Part shown: positions 6,704-13,751 of the stretch, piece after piece
Numbering within the stretch: the first letter of the stretch is position 1
How the letters are laid out: every line of letters starts with the position of its first letter
Assembly: GCA_046590705.1 (NCBI GenBank)
Contig: JBKJUK010000093.1
Location: forward strand, 1-16,444
Source of the DNA: JBKJUK01 sp046590705
GTDB lineage: Bacteria; Acidobacteriota; Thermoanaerobaculia; Gp7-AA8
Length of the DNA stretch: 16,444 nt
Reading direction: 5' to 3'
Program-made: the position numbers and the translations under genes
The notes under the pieces: generated by a model
Databases searched by the model: none
What the model was told of the DNA's origin: nothing
Seen by the model: the letters and a program-made list of their open reading frames with translations, nothing else

Positions 6704-7270
6704 ATGCTACGAAAAGTTCTGCTCTCGCTGTCTGTGGTTCTACTACTTCAGGTCGCTTCAGCACCGGAAGCCTTCGCTCGTGGTGATCGGCTCGTCGATA
6801 CGGACGAGTTCAAACAAGGTGAAGTCAAGGGCATCATCGGTGACTACACCGGCATGGTCGAAGGTGATGGCCTCGACTGGGTATGGGTCGATCCTTCGGT
6901 GAAGCTCTCAGACTATAAAATCAGGATCAATTCGGTAAAGAACATTTCCGAGGTGAGCTCGAAATCGATCGGCCTGACTCTGGAGGAGACCTTCGAGTCG
7001 GCCATGGATCGCCGCGGGAAAGGGACGAAGGGAACACTGACCTCAGAGACTGCGGTGTACTGGGCCGAGCGTGCCAGCCAGGGGAAGAAGTGGATTCCTT
7101 ACGCCGGTGGACATCTCGCTCAGGCGGGCGTCGGTGTCGAAGTGATCCTTCGCGATTCGAAAGGAAAGATTGTTGCCAAGATCCGGCACGCTGGACGGCA
7201 GGGCGAGAAGGTCGACGAGGCTGCTGAAGAGGTTGCCGACGATCTGGCCAGCTACTTCACTGAGCACTGA
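6704..7270 (+). CDS. Small secreted protein of uncertain family (possibly DUF4410-like)
   Basis: The protein has 188 residues from ATG 6704, chosen because GGAGG sits at 6694-6698; the in-frame GTG at 6653 lacks a ribosome site and would bury the signal peptide. The signal sequence is MLRKVLLSLSVVLLLQVASA, cleaved near PEAFA. The mature part starts with GDRLVDTDEFKQGEVKGIIGDYTGM and includes WVDPSVKLSDYKIRINSV. A C-terminal segment AGVGVEVILRDSKGKIVAKIRHAG is followed by an alpha-helical tail EAAEEVADDLASYF. This pattern recalls DUF4410-type periplasmic proteins of unknown function, but the match is by eye only. No lipobox is seen. Confidence 0.75.
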   Translation: MLRKVLLSLSVVLLLQVASAPEAFARGDRLVDTDEFKQGEVKGIIGDYTGMVEGDGLDWVWVDPSVKLSDYKIRINSVKNISEVSSKSIGLTLEETFESAMDRRGKGTKGTLTSETAVYWAERASQGKKWIPYAGGHLAQAGVGVEVILRDSKGKIVAKIRHAGRQGEKVDEAAEEVADDLASYFTEH

Positions 7271-7304
7271 GTGATGCAATCTCAGCCTCGGCGGCGCGGC
7301 ACAA

Positions 7305-7371
7305 CCGGAGTTGAAAACTCCGGCCACAAGGTGCCGAGCCGCAGTTTCGTGGCCGAAGTTTTCAACTTCGG
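7305..7371. repeat. Paired-hairpin repeat, copy 1
   Basis: The left hairpin CCGGAGTT-GAA-AACTCCGG with trailing CCAC (7305-7327) and the right hairpin CCGAAGTT-TTC-AACTTCGG preceded by GTGG (7349-7371) are also near-complements of each other. They can form two small stems or one long one. A second copy is at 10663-10748, with an identical right arm. Each copy lies just downstream of a plus-strand gene. Confidence 0.75.
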
Positions 7372-7427
7372 GTCGTGAATGAGACGGTCATGATGCAATC
7401 TCGGCCTTCATCATTCTTCGAAAACGA

Positions 7428-7453
7428 AAAAGGCGACCGTGAGGTCGCCTTTT
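7428..7453. terminator. Bidirectional intrinsic terminator
   Basis: AGGCGACC (7431-7438) pairs with GGTCGCCT (7443-7450) around GTGA. A-residues precede it and T-residues follow it, so the stem is flanked by T-runs when read from either strand. It lies between the convergent genes ending at 7270 and 7472. Confidence 0.85.
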
Positions 7454-7471
7454 CAATTCCTGCTGTGGTGT

Positions 7472-9292
7472 TTACGCTTCCTGTTCCAGTTCTTTGATTC
7501 GTTCCTTGACGATGATCGAAGCGAGATCGGGAATGACTTCCCAGGCGATGTTTCGCACGATCTGCTCGGACATCATCTCCACCACGCGGCGCGCGATGCG
7601 GTCTACCTGCTCGTCAGACAACTCGAGATCTGCCAGATTTTTTATGACACCGACAACACTCGCGGCGGCAACGGCCGGAGCAGCAACGGTCGCTGCGGGC
7701 GAAGGTTGTTTCCATCCCGGTTCGGGTCGGAAGTAGGGCGATCCCTCAATTTCGGGCGGGAGTGGCTCGGACAGGGTCGGCGACTTTGGAGTGACGCTCG
7801 GCGGGGATGTCATCGACCACTGCTGGGGACTCTGCACCTGCTCATCCGGCGAAGCCGAACCGTGGGCAGGAACCTCGTCCTCTGCCGGTTCTGAGGTATC
7901 GAAGAAATCTTCGCGATGCGTCGCCGGAGCTTCGAAGATCGAGTCGGCAGCCTCGTCGCTTGCGAATTCCTGATCTGCTGGTTCATCCGTTGCGACCGGA
8001 GACGACCATTCCGTCGAGGGTTTCTCGACCGGATTGTCCCACGCACCGGCGGCCTGGTCGGGGTCAGACATTGACTGCTGTTCATTGTCAGGGCTGCCGA
8101 ATCCCCCGAATTCGTCGACGTGATTCATCGCGAACGCGTCGGGCTCCGCTGGCGACATTTCGGAATCGCCATCGTGGGGCGCACGCTCGAATGAGAGCTC
8201 GGCGTTTCTTCCGGAGTCGAACGGAATCGTAGGCGACAGATCATGGTCGCTTACTTCAGGCGACTCTTCCGGAGCAGCCGACTCGCTCTGCTGCTGGAAG
8301 CTTTGCAGATCGTTGAAGCTCATCTTCGGAAAGGCGATGGTCTCACCACCACCGTATGTATCGATCGGTGATTCTTCGAACGGAAGTTCCTCCGGTTCGC
8401 TGGGGGCTGCTCCGGAAAAGATTCCTGCGTCGTGCGTTTCGGGTTCATCGCTAAACGGCGAACTGCCGAAGGCGCTGTCGGCTGAGGGCGCGGAAGCGAA
8501 GGTCTCGTCCAGCGGAGACTCATCCTGATCGTGAAGCGGGTCCCCATGCGGCTTGTACGCTGGAGTCGCTTCATCGAAGGCGGCCGGCTGTTCGTCGAAC
8601 GACGAACTTCCGAAGGTGTCATCGGAGAGGGGCGCGGAAGCGAAGGTCTCGTCCAGCGGAGACTCATCCTGTGTATATAGCGGGTCCCCATGCGGTTTGT
8701 ACTCGGGAGTCGCTTCGTCGATTGCGGCGGGCTGTTCGTCGAACGACGGCATCTCGTCGAAGGGCGAACCGCCGGACGGTTCGCTCTGTCCGGCAAACGA
8801 TGGTAGAGGCCAGGCCCGCGTTTCCCCTGCCGAATCTCCCATGGCCTCGTCAGCGAAAGGCGAATCTATGGCCGTCGGGGCGGGACTCGCAGCCTCGAAC
8901 GACGGCTGTACCTCTCGCGAGGCTGCCTGTGCAATCAGTTCGTCGACTTTGTGAATCAGGCTCTGCGATTCGAAGGGCTTGGTGACGACCGCATCGCACC
9001 CTGCTTTCTCGGCACGGTCCGGATCGAACGGTTCGAATGTTCCGGTGAGCAGGATCACCGGAATGTTGCGGTACTCGGGATGCGATTTGACGTATTCGCA
9101 GACTTCGTAACCGTTCTTCTCCGGCATGATGATGTCAGAGAGGATGATGTCGGGTCGCATCTCCGAGAGCTTCTGGATCGCCCTCGCGCCGTTGTTGGTG
9201 GCGATGACTTCATAGTCGCCATCGGAGAAGGTAAGCTCGACGACCTTCTGAATAGTGATGCTGTCGTCGGCTAGAAGGATTTTTTTCGGCAT
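7472..9292 (-). CDS. Response regulator with receiver domain, acidic repeat linker and conserved C-terminus
   Basis: The protein has 606 residues from ATG 9292, with GGAG at 9303-9300. Residues 1-120 form a CheY-like receiver with all key residues: Asp9/Asp10, phospho-acceptor Asp53 (LSDIIMPEKNGYE), Thr83 and Lys105 (VTKPFES). A disordered, Asp/Glu/Ser/Pro-rich region of about 420 residues follows; it contains a 48-residue tandem repeat at 183-278. The last 60 residues form a helical module (SDEQVDRIARRVVEMMSEQI, then IAWEVIPDLASIIVKERI). This architecture occurs in orphan regulators of deltaproteobacteria and acidobacteria. It has no DNA-binding or enzymatic output, so output by protein contact, for example polarity or motility control, is inference. 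No partner kinase is in the window. Confidence 0.88.
   Translation of the reverse strand: MPKKILLADDSITIQKVVELTFSDGDYEVIATNNGARAIQKLSEMRPDIILSDIIMPEKNGYEVCEYVKSHPEYRNIPVILLTGTFEPFDPDRAEKAGCDAVVTKPFESQSLIHKVDELIAQAASREVQPSFEAASPAPTAIDSPFADEAMGDSAGETRAWPLPSFAGQSEPSGGSPFDEMPSFDEQPAAIDEATPEYKPHGDPLYTQDESPLDETFASAPLSDDTFGSSSFDEQPAAFDEATPAYKPHGDPLHDQDESPLDETFASAPSADSAFGSSPFSDEPETHDAGIFSGAAPSEPEELPFEESPIDTYGGGETIAFPKMSFNDLQSFQQQSESAAPEESPEVSDHDLSPTIPFDSGRNAELSFERAPHDGDSEMSPAEPDAFAMNHVDEFGGFGSPDNEQQSMSDPDQAAGAWDNPVEKPSTEWSSPVATDEPADQEFASDEAADSIFEAPATHREDFFDTSEPAEDEVPAHGSASPDEQVQSPQQWSMTSPPSVTPKSPTLSEPLPPEIEGSPYFRPEPGWKQPSPAATVAAPAVAAASVVGVIKNLADLELSDEQVDRIARRVVEMMSEQIVRNIAWEVIPDLASIIVKERIKELEQEA
8459..8746 (-). 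repeat. 144-bp tandem repeat inside the response regulator gene
   Basis: Two units of 48 codons (8746-8603 and 8602-8459) encode SFDEQPAA(I/F)DEATP(E/A)YKPHGD followed by PL..QDESPLDETFASAP and a GSS ending. Partial similarity continues on both sides. DNA identity between units is high, including a 41-base stretch (8487-8527 against 8631-8671), which points to recent duplication and possible length variation between strains. Confidence 0.85.
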
Positions 9293-9317
9293 CGTTTCGC
9301 TCCGCTGTGAGTGAGGC

Positions 9318-9347
9318 AACGTAGCATCCACCTAGGCAGCAAGTCAA
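9318..9347 (-). promoter_or_regulatory. Candidate promoter of the response regulator gene
   Basis: On the minus strand TTGACT (9347-9342) and TACGTT (9323-9318) are 18 nt apart. Transcription would start near 9311, just ahead of the GGAG at 9303-9300. The match is fair and not tested. Confidence 0.45.
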
Positions 9348-9477
9348 CGAAGCAGCTGCGTTCAACTTGCGCGTTCTGAGTAGATTAGCGTCGCCGCCGA
9401 GCCGCGTTACGTCCTTGCGATGCGAACCTGGACCGAGTCACGCTGTCCAGTGGTAAGGGCCGGGGGCGGCGTATTTG
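9348..9477. other. Spacer without recognisable gene
   Basis: This is the middle of the 305-bp spacer between the divergent response regulator and terC genes. It holds a short GGGCCGGGGGCGG stretch (9458-9470) similar to the G-rich ends of the nested-palindrome elements. I see no reading frame with protein-like character and no yybP-ykoY manganese riboswitch. Confidence 0.4.
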
Positions 9478-9520
9478 CACGCGTCGCGTGTTTGATGCGG
9501 AGCGGCGAATCGGTTAACTT
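9478..9520 (+). promoter_or_regulatory. Palindrome next to a candidate terC promoter
   Basis: CACGCG-T-CGCGTG (9478-9490) is a perfect odd palindrome. It abuts a possible promoter, TTGATG (9492-9497) and TAACTT (9515-9520), with 17 nt between. The position would suit an operator or activator site. Both parts are inferred from pattern alone. Confidence 0.35.
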
Positions 9521-9597
9521 CCCGCCCGCAGACGCTGCTGGAACGATGTCTCCGGCGGTCAAGGCGATGACTATCTGAAGTGGATCGGAGATTCTGA

Positions 9598-10629
9598 ATG
9601 GCAGCACTAGGCTTCTGGCCCTGGGTATTATTCAACCTATTCGTCATTGCCATGCTGGCAATCGACCTGGGCGTCTTTCATCGCAAGAATCACGCGGTAA
9701 AAACAAAGGAAGCGCTGATCTGGACAGGAGTGTGGGTCTCCCTCGCAGGAATCTTCACAGTCATCCTCTATTTCTGGCTCGGTAGTCAACAGGCGCTGGA
9801 GTTCGTCACCGGTTACGTCATTGAGTACTCGCTGAGCGTCGATAACATTTTCGTTTTCATCCTGCTCTTCACTTTCTTCCGTATCCCTCCGGCCTATCAA
9901 CATCGGGTGCTGTTCTGGGGAATCCTCGGCGCGCTCATCATGCGCGGAACGTTCATCGTTCTCGGGGCCGCTCTGCTCGAGCGTTTCCACTGGATCATCT
10001 ACCTGTTCGGCGCATTTCTGGTGATCACCGGAATCAAGATGGCGTTGAACAACGAGGATGCCGAGGTCGTCGAGCCGAAAGAGAACCTGCTGGTCCGTCT
10101 GGTGAAGAAAGTACTTCCCGTGACCGCCGAGTACGACGGCTCGAAATTCTTCACTCGCGTGGATGGGAAACTGGCGGCGACGCCGCTCTTCATCGTGCTC
10201 CTGATCGTCGAGACCACCGACCTGATCTTCGCCGTCGATTCGATTCCGGCGATCTTCGCCATCACGCGCGATCCCTTCATCGTCTACACCTCGAACATTT
10301 TCGCCATCCTCGGTCTGCGGTCCCTCTATTTCGCGCTGGCCGGCATCATGAACAAGTTCCACTACCTGAAACTCGGTCTGGCGGTCGTGCTCACGTTCGT
10401 CGGCGTGAAAATGCTCGTGTCGGGTATCTACAAGATTCCGATTACCCTTTCGCTGGGCATAATCGTGGGGACTCTGGTCGTGGCTGTGATCGCCTCTCTG
10501 ATGCGCGCGAAACGGCTCGAGGATCTGGGTATCACGGTAGATCCTGTAGCGGAAGTGGCGGCAAAAGCGAACGCTGATTCGACAACGCCGGGTGACGAAA
10601 GAGGGCCGCGGGGAGGGGAGGTGGATTGA
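9598..10629 (+). CDS. TerC-family integral membrane protein (Alx/TerC-like)
   Basis: This 343-residue protein has about eight or nine membrane helices. TerC-family members include tellurite-resistance-linked proteins and the manganese exporter Alx. The two family signatures are present: EYSLSVDNIFVF with Glu76, Asp82 and Asn83 in one helix, and ETTDLIFAVDSIPAIFAIT with Glu205, Asp208 and Asp214 in another. SNIFAILGLRSLYF follows. The length is normal for the family. GGAG at 9587-9590 stands 7 nt before ATG. The tail from about 310 is charged and probably cytoplasmic. Metal (Mn) export is the family-based guess. Unlike many alx-type genes, no manganese riboswitch is recognised upstream. Confidence 0.92.
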   Translation: MAALGFWPWVLFNLFVIAMLAIDLGVFHRKNHAVKTKEALIWTGVWVSLAGIFTVILYFWLGSQQALEFVTGYVIEYSLSVDNIFVFILLFTFFRIPPAYQHRVLFWGILGALIMRGTFIVLGAALLERFHWIIYLFGAFLVITGIKMALNNEDAEVVEPKENLLVRLVKKVLPVTAEYDGSKFFTRVDGKLAATPLFIVLLIVETTDLIFAVDSIPAIFAITRDPFIVYTSNIFAILGLRSLYFALAGIMNKFHYLKLGLAVVLTFVGVKMLVSGIYKIPITLSLGIIVGTLVVAVIASLMRAKRLEDLGITVDPVAEVAAKANADSTTPGDERGPRGGEVD

Positions 10630-10662
10630 GATTTGCCGTCACGGTTCTCCTCTGTAAAAAGT

Positions 10663-10748
10663 CCAAAGTTGAAAACTTTGGCCACTCGAATCGGCTGCTC
10701 GGGGATGTTGCCAAAGACGACGCAAGTGGCCGAAGTTTTCAACTTCGG
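10663..10748. repeat. Paired-hairpin repeat, copy 2
   Basis: The left hairpin is CCAAAGTT-GAA-AACTTTGG plus CCAC (10663-10685); the right hairpin GTGG plus CCGAAGTT-TTC-AACTTCGG (10726-10748) is identical to copy 1 at 7349-7371. The spacer between arms is longer than in copy 1 (40 against 21 bp) and unrelated. It lies 33 bp after the terC stop, where the hairpins could slow or end transcription. Confidence 0.75.
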
Positions 10749-10834
10749 GCTTCTTCCCTTTCGTCCGGACATTACGATCAGGTCCACACCGGCAGTGCCT
10801 GAACCTCGCCGCCTGGGCCATGGAGAAAGCCTTG

Positions 10835-10843
10835 TGCTAAACT
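10835..10843 (+). promoter_or_regulatory. Candidate extended -10 promoter for the DUF4177-gpmI unit
   Basis: TGC followed by TAAACT (10838-10843) makes an extended -10; no clear -35 is visible. Transcription would begin near 10850, about 36 nt before the ATG at 10886. Confidence 0.35.
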
Positions 10844-10885
10844 CTCCGCCCTGTCAGGGTATGGTTCTGTGAAGGGGAGGCGGAT

Positions 10886-11077
10886 ATGAAGTTGTGGGAG
10901 TACAAGATCATCAACGTCCGCTCCGAAAATTACTCGATGGATCCCCGTCGGGCAGAAGAACTCAACCGCCTTGGTGACGAAGGCTGGGAATTGGTCAGCA
11001 TCACTTCGATCAACTTCAAGACCGGCGCAACCGACCATATCGGAATGGTTTTCAAGCGAGAGAAAGCAGCCTCCTGA
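10886..11077 (+). CDS. DUF4177-like small protein
   Basis: The 63-residue protein MKLWEYKIINVR...RAEELNRLGDEGWELVSI...GMVFKRE fits the DUF4177 pattern: a short beta strand, then LNxxGxEGWELV, then a final strand ending in KR. The function of this family is unknown. A strong Shine-Dalgarno (GGGGAGG, 10874-10880) precedes the ATG. It is 72 bp upstream of gpmI on the same strand, with only a small hairpin between, so cotranscription is plausible. Confidence 0.85.
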   Translation: MKLWEYKIINVRSENYSMDPRRAEELNRLGDEGWELVSITSINFKTGATDHIGMVFKREKAAS

Positions 11078-11114
11078 CTTCCGTCAAGTCTCCGTAGTAA
11101 CCGGACACTACACC

Positions 11115-11133
11115 GCAGTTCGTCGTGAACTGC
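11115..11133 (+). other. Small hairpin between DUF4177 gene and gpmI
   Basis: GCAGTTC (11115-11121) pairs with GAACTGC (11127-11133) around GTCGT. The nearest T-run, four residues, is 11 nt downstream, so this is at best a weak attenuator or an mRNA stabiliser. Confidence 0.35.
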
Positions 11134-11149
11134 AGCCAGCCAGATTTTC

Positions 11150-12727
11150 ATGCCGACGCGACCACCTCTCTTCCTGCTCATGGTTCTCGATGGCTTCGGC
11201 TGTCGCGCTGAGGGTCAATACAACGCTATCGCTGCGGCCTCCACTCCCGCTTTAGACCACCTTTTCGCCACGTCGCCCTGGACATCCGTTGAAGCATCCG
11301 GTCTGCGGGTCGGTCTGCCGGAGGGGCAGATGGGGAACTCCGAGGTCGGACATTTGAACATCGGCGCGGGGCGAGTGGTGGATCAGGATATGGTCCGTAT
11401 CACCAAAGCTTCACGCGACGGCTCGATCGGTCAGACCGCTGCCTTTCGCGCGACCTGTGACCGATTGCTGCGTGAAGAGAGAGCGCTCCATCTGGTTGGT
11501 CTGCTGTCGGATGGCGGCGTCCATTCGCTGCAGGAACACCTTCACGGCCTCATCGAAGCGGCAGACCGAGCCGGGCTCGGTGCTCTGGAAGGCCGGCCAC
11601 GCATTTTCGTGCACGCCATTCTCGACGGACGTGACGTACCACCAGTTTCAGCGCTCGACAACCTGGCAAGACTGGAAACGCTCATCGCTCGGTTTCCGCA
11701 GGTAGCCCTGTCGACAGTGATCGGTCGCTACTACACGATGGATCGTGATCGGCGGTGGGACCGCGTACAACGCGGCTACGACCTGATGACCGACGGTGTC
11801 GGAACGAGAGTCTCTAACATCATGGAGGCCGTGCAGTTTTTCAACCACGCAGGGAAGACCGACGAATTCATGGAGCCGCTGGTCCTGACTGACGACGGTG
11901 AACTGCCTCGGGGTCTGGTGTCGGATGGCGACTCCATTCTTTTCTGTAACTTCCGGGCCGATCGCATGAGACAGATCGTCATGGCGTTCAACGACGAGGC
12001 CTTTACCGGTTTCAACCGAACCGTGAAGCCGCGAGTGGAGCTGCTGTCGATGGTCAGGTACAACGAAGAGTTCACGCTTCCGGTCCTGTTCCCGCCACCG
12101 GTTGTGAAGCGACATCTCGGCGAGGTGTTCTCCGAGGGTGGCCTGCGTCAGCTGCGTATCGCGGAAACAGAGAAGTACGCGCACGTGACGTTCTTCTTCA
12201 ACGGCGGCTCTGACACCGCCTCACCCGGCGAAGAAAGGATTCTGGTCCCGTCCCCAAAGGTCGCCACCTACGATCTGCAGCCGTCCATGTCCCTGCCGGA
12301 GCTGGCCGATCGTGTGATCGCCGAAATCCAGGGTCGGGTCTTCGATGTGATCATCATGAACATAGCCAATCCGGACATGGTCGGACATACCGGCGTGATG
12401 CCTGCAGCCGTGAGCGCTGTCGAAGCTACCGATTTCGCGGTAGGCCGCATCGCGGCAGCGGTCGACTCTGTCGGTGGAATGCTGGCCATCACCGCAGATC
12501 ATGGCAACTGCGAAATCATGTTCGATCCGTCCACGGGGCAGCCGCACACTGCGCACACGACCTCTCCCGTTCCGCTTCTGATTCAAGGTCCGGGCATGAA
12601 GGATTTCACCTTGCGTGATGGAGGGGCTCTCGAGAACGTGGCGCCCACAATGCTGGAGCTGATGGCCCTGCCGAAACCACCCGAGATGACGGCGTCGTCG
12701 CTGCTCGTATGGAAGCCGCAATCTTGA
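11150..12727 (+). CDS. gpmI: 2,3-bisphosphoglycerate-independent phosphoglycerate mutase
   Basis: This 525-residue cytosolic metalloenzyme (Mn-dependent in the family) interconverts 3- and 2-phosphoglycerate in glycolysis. The alkaline-phosphatase-like fold shows LMVLDGFG at 10-17, with metal ligand Asp14, and catalytic Ser64 in GQMGNSEVGHLNIGAGR. The inserted transferase domain includes HAILDGRDVPP and IGRYYTMDRDRRWDR. Metal-binding motifs near the end are MNIANPDMVGHTG, TADHGNCE and PHTAHTTSPVP. The length is close to the usual 510-515. No clear Shine-Dalgarno precedes ATG 11150, which may mean coupling to upstream translation or a weak start; ATG 11180 would cut into the first strand. Its 3' end overlaps the histidine phosphatase gene by 19 nt. 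Confidence 0.96.
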   Translation: MPTRPPLFLLMVLDGFGCRAEGQYNAIAAASTPALDHLFATSPWTSVEASGLRVGLPEGQMGNSEVGHLNIGAGRVVDQDMVRITKASRDGSIGQTAAFRATCDRLLREERALHLVGLLSDGGVHSLQEHLHGLIEAADRAGLGALEGRPRIFVHAILDGRDVPPVSALDNLARLETLIARFPQVALSTVIGRYYTMDRDRRWDRVQRGYDLMTDGVGTRVSNIMEAVQFFNHAGKTDEFMEPLVLTDDGELPRGLVSDGDSILFCNFRADRMRQIVMAFNDEAFTGFNRTVKPRVELLSMVRYNEEFTLPVLFPPPVVKRHLGEVFSEGGLRQLRIAETEKYAHVTFFFNGGSDTASPGEERILVPSPKVATYDLQPSMSLPELADRVIAEIQGRVFDVIIMNIANPDMVGHTGVMPAAVSAVEATDFAVGRIAAAVDSVGGMLAITADHGNCEIMFDPSTGQPHTAHTTSPVPLLIQGPGMKDFTLRDGGALENVAPTMLELMALPKPPEMTASSLLVWKPQS

Positions 12728-13341
12728 AGCGGTCCATCGTACTCATTCGTCACGGTCAGACACTGGACAACGAGCGCGGCGTGGCTCAGGGCTGGAGTGA
12801 CAGCGCACTCACGGAACTCGGAGTGGCGCAGGTCAGGCAGGTGGCCTTGAGGCTCAAGAGCATGCGACCGATCGCCATCTACAGTTCCACTCTGCCAAGA
12901 GCACGCGCAACTGCGGCAGCCATCGCCGCCACGACCGATCTGTCGGTTCGCGAATTGCCCGATCTTCGCGAGATGAACTGCGGCGAGTGGGAAGGCTCGT
13001 CGTTCGAAGATCTTCAGTCCCGGAATCCAGCGCATTACAGCGAGTGGTCGCGGAACCCCGAGGTCTCCTGTCCGGGTGGCGAATCGTATCGAGAGGTGAG
13101 GGACCGTATGGCCTCCGGCATCAGACTCATCGAGGAAGAGGCAGGGTCGCAGAGCGGAACTATTCTAGTGGTCTCGCACGGCACGGCCATACGCGTTGCT
13201 GCCACCGCCCTGCTCGACCTGCCTCTCGCGGCCGCGCGGAGCTTCGTCCAGGACAACACCGCCGTGAACATCTTCGAGCGCCGTGGTGAACGCTACGTGC
13301 TGAAGCTATGGAACGACATTACACATTGTGGCGGGGAGTGA
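12709..13341 (+). CDS. Histidine phosphatase (phosphoglycerate mutase-like superfamily)
   Basis: The 210-residue protein carries the RHG motif with nucleophile His15 (IRHGQTLDNERG), Arg64 (STLPRARATA), acid Glu88 (LREMNCGEWEG) and His157 (VVSHGTAIR), so the catalytic core is complete. Close matches by pattern are CobC (alpha-ribazole phosphatase), phosphoserine phosphatase PspA and cofactor-dependent mutase relatives; the substrate cannot be told from sequence. The ATG at 12709 lies inside gpmI, and the 19-nt overlap implies coupled translation. TTG 12724 is an alternative start. Placement directly after gpmI hints at a phosphoglycerate- or phosphoserine-related role, while the adenosyltransferase 6 kb away gives only weak support for a B12 role. 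Confidence 0.88.
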   Translation: MEAAILKRSIVLIRHGQTLDNERGVAQGWSDSALTELGVAQVRQVALRLKSMRPIAIYSSTLPRARATAAAIAATTDLSVRELPDLREMNCGEWEGSSFEDLQSRNPAHYSEWSRNPEVSCPGGESYREVRDRMASGIRLIEEEAGSQSGTILVVSHGTAIRVAATALLDLPLAAARSFVQDNTAVNIFERRGERYVLKLWNDITHCGGE

Positions 13342-13344
13342 TTT

Positions 13345-13673
13345 GGCCGGGGGCCGGGGGCCGGAGGCCGGGGTAGAGGCGGCGGGTTCGCGCTGCGTTC
13401 TGGCCGCGACGTCATTCCTGTAGGTGGTCCGGTGGTATCCGATGAGCACGGGATGCTCTGGCGCGTTTGCGAGGTGCGACTGCGAAGAGGAATCTCCGTT
13501 CCGCGCCGCGCAGGCCGTGGCGATACACCGCGTCCGGGCGGAACGGAGATTCCTCTTCGCAGTCAGTGCTGCGGGCCACCCCGACCCGCGCGGCTCATCG
13601 GAATGACGTTCGCCTGCGTGCAGAAGGGTTGATCCTGCCTCTACCCGGCCCCCCTGACCCCGGCCCCCGGCCC
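13345..13673. mobile_element. Nested-palindrome (MITE-like) element, copy B
   Basis: This 329-bp non-coding element has three nested levels. The outer ends are G-rich (13345-13370) then CCGGGGTAGAGGC (13368-13380), facing GCCTCTACCCGG (13637-13648) then a C-rich block (to 13673). The middle arms are GTCATTCC (13411-13418) plus GATGAGC (13441-13447), facing GCTCATCGGAATGAC (13593-13607). The core is a 23-bp perfect inverted repeat (13481-13503 and 13539-13561) beginning TGCGAAGAGG. Relative to copy A (5486-5760), 22 bp are inserted in the left middle arm. It fills almost the whole 410-bp spacer between the histidine phosphatase gene and argS. No coding capacity or target duplication is evident. 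Confidence 0.8.
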
Positions 13674-13690
13674 ACGTTCTCTCCGGGTTG

Positions 13691-13696
13691 TACACT
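13691..13696 (+). promoter_or_regulatory. Possible -10 box for argS
   Basis: TACACT lies 55 bp upstream of the argS start and 17 bp past the nested-palindrome element. No -35 match is visible because the C-rich end of the element occupies that position. Confidence 0.3.
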
Positions 13697-13751
13697 GAGC
13701 GCCGCTCGCTGATCTGCAGCGAAGTCTCGAGTTATGTCGTGAGAGGAAACA

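Noticed and set aside
9348..9597. yybP-ykoY manganese riboswitch upstream of the TerC-family gene
   Set aside because: The conserved GGGGAGUAG and GAGACCUUUGCC-type elements could not be found by eye. An Infernal scan would be decisive.
9637..10362. Long minus-strand reading frame of 241 codons opposite terC
   Set aside because: It is the antisense shadow of the TerC gene: highly charged, low-complexity translation, no start signal and no family resemblance.
10633..10872. Possible small gene of 79 codons after terC
   Set aside because: It spans both hairpins of the repeat and has no ribosome site; its protein-like stretches are translated repeats.
13345..13673. Degraded insertion sequence with a transposase
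   Set aside because: No reading frame in the element resembles a transposase; the translated pieces are GC-rich repeat peptides present in both orientations.
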